From CAZCBX01 sp964497185 (GTDB taxonomy: Bacteria > Bdellovibrionota_G > JALEGL01 > JAGRMV01), in NCBI GenBank assembly GCA_964497185.1, contig CAZCBX010000001.1, positions 62,001 to 126,000 on the forward strand: a stretch of 64,000 nt of DNA, written 5' to 3'. The notes below the pieces were generated by a model. It was not told where the DNA came from. It was given only the letters and a program-made list of their open reading frames with translations, and searched no databases. Both the position numbers and the translations under genes were made by a program. Positions 14,843 through 23,412 of the stretch are shown one piece after another (within the stretch, counting starts at the first letter, position 1; each line of letters begins with the position of its first letter).

Positions 14843-16708
14843 ATGCTGTATCCATGCATCGGCATCACCAGTGCCATTATTTTATTTTATGGATTGCTCG
14901 CCAGCGCACTAACGCAGTTGGGACAAGACCGAATTTTGCAAAGCATGATCGCATTGGGCGTCATTGGCTTGGCGGTGTTTGCAGCCAAATCATTGGATCG
15001 TCGCTGGCAAAAAGTCATCGGTTATTTTGTGGTGCTCAACGGCGTGTGGATTGGGTTTTACAACGGCAGCGATTGGGCGCTGTGGATCATCGCCATGTTG
15101 GTTTTGGCCCCCATCTTACTTATTTTTGTACTGGAAAGAATGCAGGTCCGACCCGTGCTTATGCTTTTGCTCGGCTTGGCCGTGCTTTTGCTGTGCACGG
15201 CTGCCTTTGGTGCAGATTCAGCCATGTACCCTGTGGTGGGGTTGTTTGCAGCGTTGGCTTACAATGCTGCCGGCTACATGCTGGCCAAACGAAAACTGGC
15301 GGCGGGTCCGGATTTTTCATCCAGCACTTTTCAGAAAAAAACCACCACCGTTGTTTATTCATTGACGGTGTTGGGCACGCTGATCGTTTTAAACTTAATC
15401 TCCCACCATTTTCATTACGAGTGGGACGTCACCCAAAACAAACTTAATAGCTTGAGTGAGCAGTCCGTTAAAATGATCGATGCGTTGGAAGGTCCATTGG
15501 TCATCCGCGCGTTTTTTGATGAACAAAACGAGCAGCGACTTGCAGCAAAATTGCTGTTAGAGCGTTTCGACAAAGCCTCCGGCCAAGTGGAAACCATTCT
15601 GGTGGATCCAGACAAAGAAAATTTACAAGCCGAAAAATACAATGCCCAAGACGGCATGATGATTGTGCAGTATCAAAACAAACAACACATCACGCCCACG
15701 TTGAGCGAAGAAGGCATTGCGCAAGCCATCGCCAAAGTGACCAAAGTCAAAGAAACACAATTGTGTTTTGTGCAAGGCCACGGCGAATTGCAATTTGACA
15801 ACACGCAAGAGCCGCACCGAAGTCTATCCGCCATTGAAAAAGGCATGGAGAATGAAGGCTACCCCTTGCGTGAGGTGCGACTGAACACAGACAGTGCACT
15901 CGAAAACTGTGGTGTGGTCATTGTGGCCAGCCCGCAACAGGCCTGGACTGAAGGCGAAAGTCAAATATTGGATCAGTATTTGGCAGAGGGTGGCAGCGCG
16001 TTGTTGATGTTGGACCCTGTCATTTCAACCAATGATCCGTCCAACCCACGTATTCAACCCACGGGTTTGCGCAAACTTTTATTCAACTGGGGCATTGAAA
16101 TGGATTCAAACATGTTGCTTGAAAAACAAATTGCCCTGTATCAAGGTGAGCAAATTGTCAACACCATCCGTTCAGGTGAATATGGCAACCACCCCATTGT
16201 GGATGCACTCAAAAGCCGTCAAACGGTATTTCATGGCGTGCGAAGTGTGCACCAGCGTCCAGATTATTTGGGCACCTTGTACCCATTGATTTATACATTG
16301 GGACCCGATTTGGCTTGGAGCAAAAGCAACATGCAAGCGTTGATGGTAGAACAAATTGGTGAGCCAGATGCCAACGATATGCGTGGCCCTGTTCCATTTG
16401 CCATTGCCAGTGAAAAAGAAAACAGCGATAGCACGACCAAACTGGTTGTGATCGGCGACAGCGATTTTGCGTCCGACTCCTTGGTGCTTAGCCAAGAGTT
16501 CAACTACGATTTATTTTTAAACACCATCAACTGGCTTAGTGGGGATGAAACACAAATTTCCATTCGTCCCAAATTGTTTAAAGCGTCGGCCATTGAACTC
16601 ACCCCCACTCAAATCAAAAACATTTTTTACATTGCCATCGTGTTGATCCCCATGCTGGTGCTGATTTTTGGTTTAAACCTTTGGTGGATTCGAAAAAAAC
16701 GCGGATAG
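14843..16708 (+). CDS. GldG-like ABC auxiliary membrane protein
   Basis: 621 residues from the ATG at 14843, chosen because GGAGG lies 6 bases upstream; an in-frame GTG at 14831 would overlap the permease. The N-terminal 190 residues form about six or seven membrane helices, followed by a large extracytoplasmic part (MIDALEGPLVIRAFFD ... FVQGHGELQFDN ... LAEGGSALLMLDP) typical of the ABC_transp_aux/GldG family, and one C-terminal helix. GldG proteins normally start at the last of these helices, so the extra N-terminal helices make this a longer variant. It probably forms the periplasmic part of the transporter. Confidence 0.8.
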   Translation: MLYPCIGITSAIILFYGLLASALTQLGQDRILQSMIALGVIGLAVFAAKSLDRRWQKVIGYFVVLNGVWIGFYNGSDWALWIIAMLVLAPILLIFVLERMQVRPVLMLLLGLAVLLLCTAAFGADSAMYPVVGLFAALAYNAAGYMLAKRKLAAGPDFSSSTFQKKTTTVVYSLTVLGTLIVLNLISHHFHYEWDVTQNKLNSLSEQSVKMIDALEGPLVIRAFFDEQNEQRLAAKLLLERFDKASGQVETILVDPDKENLQAEKYNAQDGMMIVQYQNKQHITPTLSEEGIAQAIAKVTKVKETQLCFVQGHGELQFDNTQEPHRSLSAIEKGMENEGYPLREVRLNTDSALENCGVVIVASPQQAWTEGESQILDQYLAEGGSALLMLDPVISTNDPSNPRIQPTGLRKLLFNWGIEMDSNMLLEKQIALYQGEQIVNTIRSGEYGNHPIVDALKSRQTVFHGVRSVHQRPDYLGTLYPLIYTLGPDLAWSKSNMQALMVEQIGEPDANDMRGPVPFAIASEKENSDSTTKLVVIGDSDFASDSLVLSQEFNYDLFLNTINWLSGDETQISIRPKLFKASAIELTPTQIKNIFYIAIVLIPMLVLIFGLNLWWIRKKRG

Positions 16709-16729
16709 TCAAAGCCACAGGAGGCGATT

Positions 16730-18526
16730 ATGACCAAAGATGAAAAAAAAATGATTCTGGCTTTGGTGGTTTTGTTTGCACTGACTGGTTTGGGCGGTTA
16801 TGCCGTAAAACTTAAACAAGACAAACAAGTGGAAGAGGCCAAAGCCCAGCTGGTTTTTTCAGATTTAAATCCTTCCAACATCCAAAGCGTGGAACTTTGT
16901 CCCAACGATCAACCCTGTGTGGCGTTGAACCGGCGCCCGCAAGATCAAGCAAAGTTTGATTTTGTGGATCAACACGCCCGTCGCGATGGCGAATGGATGG
17001 TTGATCATGGTTGGGTGGTGCAAACGCCCCATGCCCAAACCCTATTGGCCGCACCCGGCAGCATTGACACACTCTTTGAAAGTTTGGCCAACCTCAGCAT
17101 GGTCAAGCAAGCCCCTTTGACCCCAGACAACAAAGCCCAGTACCAATTGGACAAGCCAGTGTTGCGTGTGCTTTTGCAGCCGGCCCAAAACCAACCATCC
17201 CAAACTTTGAATGTCGGCAAACTCAACCCAGCCCAAACGCATCGCTATGCCCACAAAGAGCCCCAATCCAATTGGTATCTGATCGGCAAAAATTTGGACA
17301 CCTACCTCGACACCCAATGGTCGGCATGGGTGGAAAACAAGTGGATGCGTGTCAGCCAAGACGACATGACCCGGCTTACCTTACGCAGTCAGGCAAGCCT
17401 GTTGCGCTTGCATAAACCCGAAGGCCAATGGGCCTTTGATCAAAAACAAGGCCCAAGCTTGGATGCGAACAAACTCAATCAATGGATGCGCCGGCTTAAC
17501 ACCAGCGAAGCCACGCAGTGGTATTTTGCCGAGCAAGAAGAAACGGCATGGCGAAGCCAGTACGGCTTTGACCAGCCCCTGCTAAAAGTAGACATTGCGT
17601 ACCCCGAAGATCACAAGCGACCCTCGGTGACATGGCAGCTGGCCAAAGATCCAACCATTAAAAACCGCTTTTACGCCAAACGAGATGATCAACCCTGGGT
17701 GGTGCAGCTCAAGCCCGGCGATGCACAAGCCCTGCTGGTGGAAAAGCAAGACTGGGTGGATGCAGCGCTGTTGTTTAAGCCACTATCGGACCATCAAAAC
17801 ATTGCATGGACAGGGATCATTCAAGGCCAAGCCAAAGCCACCGACAAGGGGTGGCAACTGCAACAGCCTGTACAAGATGCATTGGATACCACCCATCTTG
17901 AAAGCCTGTTTGAAGCATTGATGATGGACGAAGATAAAAAATTGGTGGCCATGGATGCGCCCAAACCCACGGCCCCAGGCATCACACTAACGTTTGAGGC
18001 CAAAGATAGCGCCCAAACCCTGCACGTGTATCAGCAAAATGGCACCGATTTTGTATGGCGCAAAGAACCGTCACCCTTGCTGGTGGCTTCCGATCAAGCC
18101 CTGCTTTCACTGATTCAAGGCCACCTTTCGAAATTGCGCCAAGCCAAGCTTTTTTCAGGCTCATCCGAGACCATCACCGGCATCGCGTACAAAAGCCCAG
18201 AGGGTCAGTGGGCCATCACCCGTCACGATCAAGATGCTTGGCAATGGACGCAAGCCACCGACAATCCACCCGTCCAAGCCTATCAGGCATATGCAGAAAC
18301 CACCGACATTGAGCTGCAAAACCTTCGCAGCCCTGCCACAAAACCTGCTTCAACAAGCCATCAACTCACCTTTACCCAAGCCGATGGCACCACCGCCACA
18401 TGGATGTGGCAACCCACCGATCAAGAGCAATGGACCCTCATCAATACAGCACGAAACGTACAAGGCATACTGGAAGCAGAAAAAGCTCAGCGATGGGCCA
18501 AATTTTTGATAAAGAAGACGCCATGA
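16730..18526 (+). CDS. DUF4340-type membrane-anchored protein of the Gld-like ABC operon
   Basis: 598 residues. One N-terminal membrane helix (KKMILALVVLFALTGLGGYAV) anchors a long, Gln- and Ala-rich extracytoplasmic region of repeated beta-type segments (FDFVDQHARRDGEWMVDHGWVV..., LRLHKPEGQWAFDQ...). This is the normal build of the DUF4340 proteins that follow gldG-like genes. Good ribosome binding site (AGGAGG, 6-7 bases before ATG). The stop overlaps the next start by ATGA. Biochemical role is unknown for the family. Confidence 0.75.
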   Translation: MTKDEKKMILALVVLFALTGLGGYAVKLKQDKQVEEAKAQLVFSDLNPSNIQSVELCPNDQPCVALNRRPQDQAKFDFVDQHARRDGEWMVDHGWVVQTPHAQTLLAAPGSIDTLFESLANLSMVKQAPLTPDNKAQYQLDKPVLRVLLQPAQNQPSQTLNVGKLNPAQTHRYAHKEPQSNWYLIGKNLDTYLDTQWSAWVENKWMRVSQDDMTRLTLRSQASLLRLHKPEGQWAFDQKQGPSLDANKLNQWMRRLNTSEATQWYFAEQEETAWRSQYGFDQPLLKVDIAYPEDHKRPSVTWQLAKDPTIKNRFYAKRDDQPWVVQLKPGDAQALLVEKQDWVDAALLFKPLSDHQNIAWTGIIQGQAKATDKGWQLQQPVQDALDTTHLESLFEALMMDEDKKLVAMDAPKPTAPGITLTFEAKDSAQTLHVYQQNGTDFVWRKEPSPLLVASDQALLSLIQGHLSKLRQAKLFSGSSETITGIAYKSPEGQWAITRHDQDAWQWTQATDNPPVQAYQAYAETTDIELQNLRSPATKPASTSHQLTFTQADGTTATWMWQPTDQEQWTLINTARNVQGILEAEKAQRWAKFLIKKTP

Positions 18527-18930
18527 GCGAAGAAAAACAAGAAAAATCTCAAGAAGGTAATTTTAAGGTCAATGACAAACGCGGCCAAGAAAAGCAAACC
18601 GCGCCCGCTGACAAGCCAGAAGTAAAGTCTGACAGTGCCAACCAAGAAGCCAAAGACGCTTCTTCAGCGCAAGACCAAGCCACCCAGCTGCCCGAAGCCA
18701 GTTTTATCAATTTTATTTTATCACTGGGCACCTCAGCCATGATGCACATGGGCTTGGTGCCGGAAGGCCATCAAGCAGAAGTCAATTTGCCCATGGCCAA
18801 ACATGAAATTGAGCTTTTGGACATGCTTGCCGAAAAAACCAAAAACAACCTCGATGACAAAGAAGCAGAGCTGCTCAAACAACTTTTGTACGAGCTGCGC
18901 ATGCGCTACGTCGAATCCACCAAGTCTTAA
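18523..18930 (+). CDS. DUF1844 family protein
   Basis: 135 residues from the ATG of the ATGA overlap with the preceding gene; a longer frame begins inside that gene and is rejected. The first 55 residues are charged, low-complexity linker (Lys, Glu, Gln, Ala). The remainder fits DUF1844: FINFILSLGTSAMMHMGLVPEG, MAKHEIELLDMLAEKTKNNLDDKE, LYELRMRYVES. The family is found in deltaproteobacteria and some other phyla and has no known function. The long N-terminal extension is unusual to my knowledge. Confidence 0.85.
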   Translation: MSEEKQEKSQEGNFKVNDKRGQEKQTAPADKPEVKSDSANQEAKDASSAQDQATQLPEASFINFILSLGTSAMMHMGLVPEGHQAEVNLPMAKHEIELLDMLAEKTKNNLDDKEAELLKQLLYELRMRYVESTKS

Positions 18931-18950
18931 ACGCCCCGATTCAACAGACC

Positions 18951-19751
18951 CTAGGGACCCGTGGGTGAAAAAAGTGCAGCTTTGCGCTGAGTGACTTTGT
19001 ACTGTGCTTTTTGGCCCATGGCTTTGAGTATCTCAGCTTTGCCCTCCATACAGCTGGCACAGGTGGGGCGAATCTCCAAGGCTTTGTTGTAATAGGTTAA
19101 TGCTTTGCTGCGTGCCTCTTTATTATTTTTTTGTGCGTACTCGTTGCCCAATAAATAATAGAAAATTGGCGTATCATCCATGCGCTGGGCCGCCTCTTCC
19201 AACACTTGCTTTTTCTGGTGCGTATCTTCAAGTTGTTGGGCTTTGTCGATCCACACTTGGATGTCGTCGGCTTGATTTAAAATATCCGATTCCGATTGAT
19301 CCATGGACTTCATCAGCTTGGCCACATGAAAAGACTGCTCATGATAGGGCGCCAACGAAAGAAACTGATCAAAATGGCTAAGTGCCAAGCGTTTTTCTCC
19401 AAGCTTAAACCCATAAATCATGCCCAAGTTGTAATGCGATTTTTCAGATTTTGGATTGATGGCAAGGGCTTGTTCGTAATCCATGGCCGCGCTGTCGTAC
19501 CGTTCTAGCTTTTGATTGGCCAACCCACGCAGCTCATAAGCCTTTTCACTATCGGGATTGACTTGAATCAACATGTCGAGTTCTTCAATGGCTTGAAGAT
19601 TTTTGTTGGCATCAATCAATGCTTTGACTTCCGAAATTTCATAATCGTACATCATGGGCACCAAGCCATCTTTTTTGTTGGCGGCGCAGCCAACCAAAAT
19701 GACCAAACTGTAAATAAGCAAGCTTTTGTATAGAGATGAGATGCAAGACAT
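18951..19751 (-). CDS. TPR-repeat lipoprotein
   Basis: 266 residues. Signal peptide with lipobox LVGC (Cys about residue 22). At least three TPR units follow: AIEELDMLIQVNPDSEKAYELRG, YDSAAMDYEQALAINPKSEKSHYNLG and ALTYYNKALEIRPTCASCMEGK near the C-terminus. It should be a periplasmic scaffold attached to a membrane. Last gene of the six-gene operon that starts at 23412, only 2 bases behind the FHA protein gene. Comparable TPR lipoproteins (PilF type) help place outer-membrane pores, so a role with the CsgG-like protein is a fair guess. Confidence 0.8.
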   Translation of the reverse strand: MSCISSLYKSLLIYSLVILVGCAANKKDGLVPMMYDYEISEVKALIDANKNLQAIEELDMLIQVNPDSEKAYELRGLANQKLERYDSAAMDYEQALAINPKSEKSHYNLGMIYGFKLGEKRLALSHFDQFLSLAPYHEQSFHVAKLMKSMDQSESDILNQADDIQVWIDKAQQLEDTHQKKQVLEEAAQRMDDTPIFYYLLGNEYAQKNNKEARSKALTYYNKALEIRPTCASCMEGKAEILKAMGQKAQYKVTQRKAALFSPTGP

Positions 19752-19753
19752 GG

Positions 19754-20773
19754 TTAAGACCTTTCTTTTTGAAGTTGTTTGTGAGCAACTTGATACACGC
19801 GCTGTTGTGGGTGGGTGATGCTGGTTACTTGTTTGAGCAGACGCGTGCCTTCTTTGCTGTATACACCAGCCATCATGGCTTCCTCAAGAAATACTTTGGC
19901 CACTTTTTCCAATTTGGTAAACCCTTCAACCGCTGCCGTATCACCTGGGTGCATGCGAAAAAGCTCAAGCCACAATGAAAAAGCTTTTTGATAGTCGCCC
20001 TTTTCGAAAGCTAAATTGGAAGTTTGTCGCAATTGTTCGAGCTGCACATGTTTTTGCTGTATGGGTGAAGCTTTGGGGGTTGGGGTCTTTTTAGCAGAGA
20101 CCTTTTTTTGCACGCTTCTTCTTTTTTGTTTTTTCACCGGCGCGCTTACCTTCTTTTTGGGCTGAGGTGCGGGTGGGGTGACCACCGCGGCCGATTCGCT
20201 CAATGGCGTTTGTTTTTCAGATGCTTGGACATGGTGTGAGTTCATGGTCGCACCCGCGATGCCAAGAATCAAAAGGGCTGTGGCAACCGGAGCCCACGCT
20301 TTTTTCCATGAGAATATTGGAGCAGGCTGCATGCTTTGTATTTTTATGTACAATCCGCCCACTTGAATGACGTGGCCATCGCGGGCCAGGATGGATTGTT
20401 TCTTTTTGCCGTTTTTGGAGATGCCATTGGTGGAACCCGCATCGTGAAAAACAACTTTGTTTTTTTTCTCATACTGAACCACGGCATGCTTGGTAGAAAT
20501 GGTGGTGTCTTTCAGCACGATGTCGCATGCTTTACCGCGACCAATTTTATAAGTGCCCTGTCGCAAGTTAAAAGTTTTGCCTTTGAGCGCACCAGAAACG
20601 ATTGCCAACTGCATTTTGGGCAGAAACTCACTGTGGGGTTGATCCAGTAGCATGGTGCCTTGTTCAATCGGTGTAGGGGTGCGGCGCGTGGCGCTTTTTT
20701 TCCACAGCGTCATCTCATCGATTTTTGCGCTGACTTTATCCATCACGGTCTTTTGTAGGTTTTCCTGTTTCAT
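19754..20773 (-). CDS. FHA-domain membrane protein with periplasmic TPR-like tail
   Basis: 339 residues. An FHA domain (about 54-145) shows YKIGRGKACDIVLKDTTIS, KHAVVQY and DAGSTNGISKNGK, the phosphothreonine-binding core. A membrane helix follows (AWAPVATALLILGIAGA, about 164-180), then a Pro/Lys/Ser-rich spacer (PKKKVSAPVKKQKRRS, residues 200-240) and an alpha-helical end with one or two TPR-like repeats (FEKGDYQKAFSLWLELFRMHPGD). FHA would be cytoplasmic and the tail periplasmic, a layout suited to passing a Ser/Thr-kinase signal to envelope machinery. Start 3 bases after the CsgG-like gene, with GGAG 6 bases upstream. Confidence 0.85.
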   Translation of the reverse strand: MKQENLQKTVMDKVSAKIDEMTLWKKSATRRTPTPIEQGTMLLDQPHSEFLPKMQLAIVSGALKGKTFNLRQGTYKIGRGKACDIVLKDTTISTKHAVVQYEKKNKVVFHDAGSTNGISKNGKKKQSILARDGHVIQVGGLYIKIQSMQPAPIFSWKKAWAPVATALLILGIAGATMNSHHVQASEKQTPLSESAAVVTPPAPQPKKKVSAPVKKQKRRSVQKKVSAKKTPTPKASPIQQKHVQLEQLRQTSNLAFEKGDYQKAFSLWLELFRMHPGDTAAVEGFTKLEKVAKVFLEEAMMAGVYSKEGTRLLKQVTSITHPQQRVYQVAHKQLQKERS

Positions 20774-20776
20774 GGG

Positions 20777-21784
20777 TTACTCCATAATGCTGTAGCCTGC
20801 AGTGGTTACCGCAGGGGTTAATTTTTGACGATGCCGATCTGCAAACCGAACCAGGCTACCGATGGGCGGAATTTGATTGACCATTTCCACCTGTGCATAC
20901 TTCTGTTCGGCAGAAATCACGCGGGCAGTGCCAATGACATGTTCCACCAGGCCCAAAATTTCGTTGGTTTCGGGATCGGTTAACACTTTTTCCACCCCGT
21001 GAACGGTGAGGAGATCACCCGCATGAACATTGTCCACTTTGCCGGCATCAATGTAAAAGCTTTGTGTGTGAGGTTGCACATCAATAACACGTGCCAACCA
21101 GTTCAGTTCTTTGACTTGCGACTCCACTGAGCCCAAAATAAAATCAACTGCGCTGGTGATGGAACGGCGGGTGGCTTTGCCCAACGGTGTTTTATGGAAA
21201 ATTTCGCCACCAAAATCGACCAAGGCATTTTTCATTTTGAAACCAAATGATTTGCCCCACGCTTTACCGGAAGCGCGGTATGAATGGAGGATTTCGCCGG
21301 TGCGCGTGTCGATGATGCGCATATCAATGGCCACATGCGCGGCTTGAACGTCACTGGATACTTTGGGGCCAATGCCTTTGAGCACACCAAATGAACCTCC
21401 GCCTGAGATGGCTTGCTGCTCAAATTCGGTGACTTGACCAACGATCAAGTAGTCGACGCCCAAAAGCTGACCAGATTGTACTTGGGTCATGCTAGAAGAG
21501 AGTCTGGCTTGACCGAGCTCTTGTTCCATCAGAACTTTGGATAACACCGCGCGCTCAACGACAATGACCCGCTGGGTTTCAATCAGGGCGGTCATAAGCT
21601 GAGCAGCCAAGCCGCCACCGATGTTCCATCCACCGTACTCTGCTGCAAAGCGATCGGTGGCACCAAACTGGGCGACTGCCACACGAATTTGTGGGCCATA
21701 ATTGTTCAAAGAGGCCGTTCTTGCTTGGGCCAAGGGGCTGAGCAAAAGACAGATGAGTCCAATTTTATAAACAACGTTTTTCAT
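20777..21784 (-). CDS. CsgG-family outer-membrane assembly/pore protein
   Basis: 335 residues. After a signal peptide ending AQA comes a CsgG domain: IRVAVAQFGATDRF, GGGLAAQLMTALIETQRVIVVERAVLSKVLMEQELGQARL, GQLLGVDYLIVGQVTEFEQQ, then VAIDMRIIDTRTGEILHSYRASG. In curli biogenesis CsgG forms the outer-membrane channel for amyloid subunits. Here the lipobox Cys of CsgG is absent (the signal peptide is of the ordinary type), and about 100 C-terminal residues (WLARVIDVQ...GDLLTVHGVEKVL...) form an extra domain. The start has GGAGG 6 bases upstream and lies inside the end of the small secreted protein gene (20-base overlap). Family clear, cargo inferred from neighbours. Confidence 0.85.
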   Translation of the reverse strand: MKNVVYKIGLICLLLSPLAQARTASLNNYGPQIRVAVAQFGATDRFAAEYGGWNIGGGLAAQLMTALIETQRVIVVERAVLSKVLMEQELGQARLSSSMTQVQSGQLLGVDYLIVGQVTEFEQQAISGGGSFGVLKGIGPKVSSDVQAAHVAIDMRIIDTRTGEILHSYRASGKAWGKSFGFKMKNALVDFGGEIFHKTPLGKATRRSITSAVDFILGSVESQVKELNWLARVIDVQPHTQSFYIDAGKVDNVHAGDLLTVHGVEKVLTDPETNEILGLVEHVIGTARVISAEQKYAQVEMVNQIPPIGSLVRFADRHRQKLTPAVTTAGYSIME

Positions 21785-22166
21785 GATTTCCCTCCACCAT
21801 CACATTGACATTGGTTTGATTGTTCACTTCTCCGAGGTTGTCATTGATGGTCATGTCTCTATGACCTACTTCAATATTCATGCCAGTTTCGCTTTCGTGT
21901 TCATTTTGGCCCACATCGCGAAGTCGTTGACGGGACATTTGCAGCGGAGAGCATTCTCCAAAGCGAGCCTGGTTGGCAAACGTTTGAATGACGCGAATTT
22001 GCCGACGTTCTTCACCCATTTGTTTGTTGCGGAAATGAACCAACGTATCGAGCAAATTGGGCTCATCGGCATGCCGCCTCGGTGGTTGTGTTTCGTTGGC
22101 AGTGACCGAAAATGAAACGGTCAGCAAAAGTGTGCTAAGGACCAAAATTTTAGTGATGTGTTTCAT
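21765..22166 (-). CDS. Small secreted protein, putative CsgG-system substrate 3
   Basis: 133 residues: a signal peptide ending SVTANE, a basic middle part (HFRNKQMGEERRQIRV), and an end rich in Asn, Val and Glu: IEVGHRDMTINDNLGEVNNQ followed by TNVNVMVEGNH. This end lines up with the C-termini of the two proteins encoded before it (V-x-G-(H/D)-x-x-x-x-(F/I)-x-(N/D)... then a hydrophobic alternating strand and G). Two Cys (FGECSP and the C-terminal RCL) could pair. No known family. Overlaps its neighbours by 4 and 20 bases. Confidence 0.65.
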   Translation of the reverse strand: MKHITKILVLSTLLLTVSFSVTANETQPPRRHADEPNLLDTLVHFRNKQMGEERRQIRVIQTFANQARFGECSPLQMSRQRLRDVGQNEHESETGMNIEVGHRDMTINDNLGEVNNQTNVNVMVEGNHEKRCL

Positions 22167-22504
22167 TGTTGTACGTCTCCAAAGATAAAGGTTGCATTGA
22201 TGGTGTTATCAATGGTGGCTTGATCGCCGATGTTTTCAAAATGGGTGTCGGTATGACCTACGTGAATCCAGCCTGCATTGGCGTTGCTGACATCGCCAAA
22301 ATCATGGCTTTGGTTGCGCGTCGGAGTTTGATTTTGCTCTGCTTGTTGCGTTTGAGGCGCAGCATAACCCACCGACTGCTGTGCATTGGCAGGTTGGGAG
22401 GCCGCAGGACTGCAGTCTTGTGTGTAGCAGCCAGCGTGGGCTTGAAGTGTTAAGGTAGCGATGACCAGGGCCGAGAACAATGTAAGTTTGGTTGTGTGAT
22501 TCAT
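22163..22504 (-). CDS. Small secreted protein, putative CsgG-system substrate 2
   Basis: 113 residues from the ATG at 22504, which has GGAGG at good distance; a frame 17 codons longer runs back through the palindrome and is not used. The signal peptide ends LQAHAG. The mature part is Gln/Asn/Ala-rich (PAASQPANAQQSVGYAAPQT) and ends in IHVGHTDTHFENIGDQATID followed by NTINATFIFGDVQQ, the motif shared with the other two secreted proteins of this operon. Gln/Asn-rich composition with alternating hydrophobic residues is compatible with beta-sheet polymer formation, but this is inference. Confidence 0.65.
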   Translation of the reverse strand: MNHTTKLTLFSALVIATLTLQAHAGCYTQDCSPAASQPANAQQSVGYAAPQTQQAEQNQTPTRNQSHDFGDVSNANAGWIHVGHTDTHFENIGDQATIDNTINATFIFGDVQQ

Positions 22505-22525
22505 GGCGGGTTCCTCCAGAAGAAG

Positions 22526-22551
22526 GCCAGCCACGTTTAAACGTGGCTGGC
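22526..22551 (-). promoter_or_regulatory. Perfect 26-base palindrome between first and second gene of the CsgG operon
   Basis: GCCAGCCACGTTT (22526-22538) is followed directly by its exact reverse complement (22539-22551). On the minus strand it is followed by CTTCTTCTGG and then the GGAGG of the next gene. It could act as a partial terminator or an mRNA 3'-stabilising stem that makes the first gene more highly expressed than the rest, as in pilin and curli operons. Confidence 0.75.
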
Positions 22552-22569
22552 ACATTGGATGAGGGGTGG

Positions 22570-23412
22570 TTATTTGCCACCCATGTTGACGTCACCATAA
22601 GTAATGGTTTGGCTGATGCTGTTGTCAAAGTTGAAGTTATCACCAATGGTATCGCCTAGTTGAACGTGTGCATTGTCAAAAGACTGGGCGCTATAGGCAT
22701 CGCCACCACTCGCATCGGATACACCACCATAACCAGCGCTGTTTTGATAAGCATCGGCGTTGTTGTAAACCTCAGCGTTGCTGTTGGCATAGACTTCATG
22801 GCCTTGGGCGTCGCCACCTTTTTTGACTTTCACTTTGCCTTTGGCTTTGGGTTTAGACTTGGCTTTGGCTGTACCCTTTGCTTTGGCTTTGTTGGTGGCA
22901 ATCGAAGAGCCATTGCCGCCATAAGAGCTACCGCCCTTGGAGTTGTTGGTCGCATCGTAGTCGGGCACAAATTCATTGCGTCCACCAATGTGGGTGTTGC
23001 TGTTGCCTGCAGAGATGGATCCAAAGTTGGCATTGTTGGCATTGCCACTGATGTTGTGCGATTGAAATCGATCCCCAACCGTGCTCATCGCACCTTCAAG
23101 ATCATGCGACTTGATTCGGTCCATCGAATTCGACCAAACATCGCCTTGGGTGGTGATGTTGTCTTTGTTGTTGGAATCCGACGTATTGTTAGAATCCAAT
23201 GTGTTGTATGCATCTGAAATGGCGGTGTTGCCACTGTCGGTGTGACTGGAGTCATTGTTGGAATCCCGCTGACTGGAGTCGTTGTGAGAATTTTTGGTGG
23301 TTTCTACATTTGAGCTAGCCTTAAACGAAAAAGCATGACTGGCTGGACTGGCCAGACCGGCAATGAGTAAGGTTAGTGTTAGAGCTTGAAGGGGTAAATA
23401 TTGGTTTTTCAT
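22570..23412 (-). CDS. Asn/Ser-rich secreted protein, putative CsgG-system substrate 1 (major)
   Basis: 280 residues. Signal peptide ends SHAFS. Residues 35-90 are almost only Asn, Ser, Asp and Thr (SSQRDSNNDSSHTDSGNT). A middle part has NISGNANNANFGSISAGNSN; residues 170-195 form a Lys/Ala/Gly-rich basic stretch (KAKAKGTAKAKSKPKAKG), and the end is VQLGDTIGDNFNFDNSISQT followed by ITYGDVNMGGK, the motif shared with the next two proteins. Composition and the repeated Asn/Gly pattern resemble amyloid or fibre subunits more than an enzyme. It is the first gene of the operon, has a good ribosome binding site (AAAGGA), and is followed by a strong palindrome. Confidence 0.7.
   Translation of the reverse strand: MKNQYLPLQALTLTLLIAGLASPASHAFSFKASSNVETTKNSHNDSSQRDSNNDSSHTDSGNTAISDAYNTLDSNNTSDSNNKDNITTQGDVWSNSMDRIKSHDLEGAMSTVGDRFQSHNISGNANNANFGSISAGNSNTHIGGRNEFVPDYDATNNSKGGSSYGGNGSSIATNKAKAKGTAKAKSKPKAKGKVKVKKGGDAQGHEVYANSNAEVYNNADAYQNSAGYGGVSDASGGDAYSAQSFDNAHVQLGDTIGDNFNFDNSISQTITYGDVNMGGK

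Noticed and set aside
20777..21784. Calling the CsgG-family protein a curli csgG gene
   Set aside because: No csgA/B/E/F-like genes or curlin repeats nearby, no lipobox, and an additional C-terminal domain; only family membership is supported.
22660..23217. 185-codon + strand frame opposite the Asn/Ser-rich secreted protein
   Set aside because: A shadow of a low-complexity gene. The minus-strand frame has a signal peptide, a ribosome binding site and operon context.
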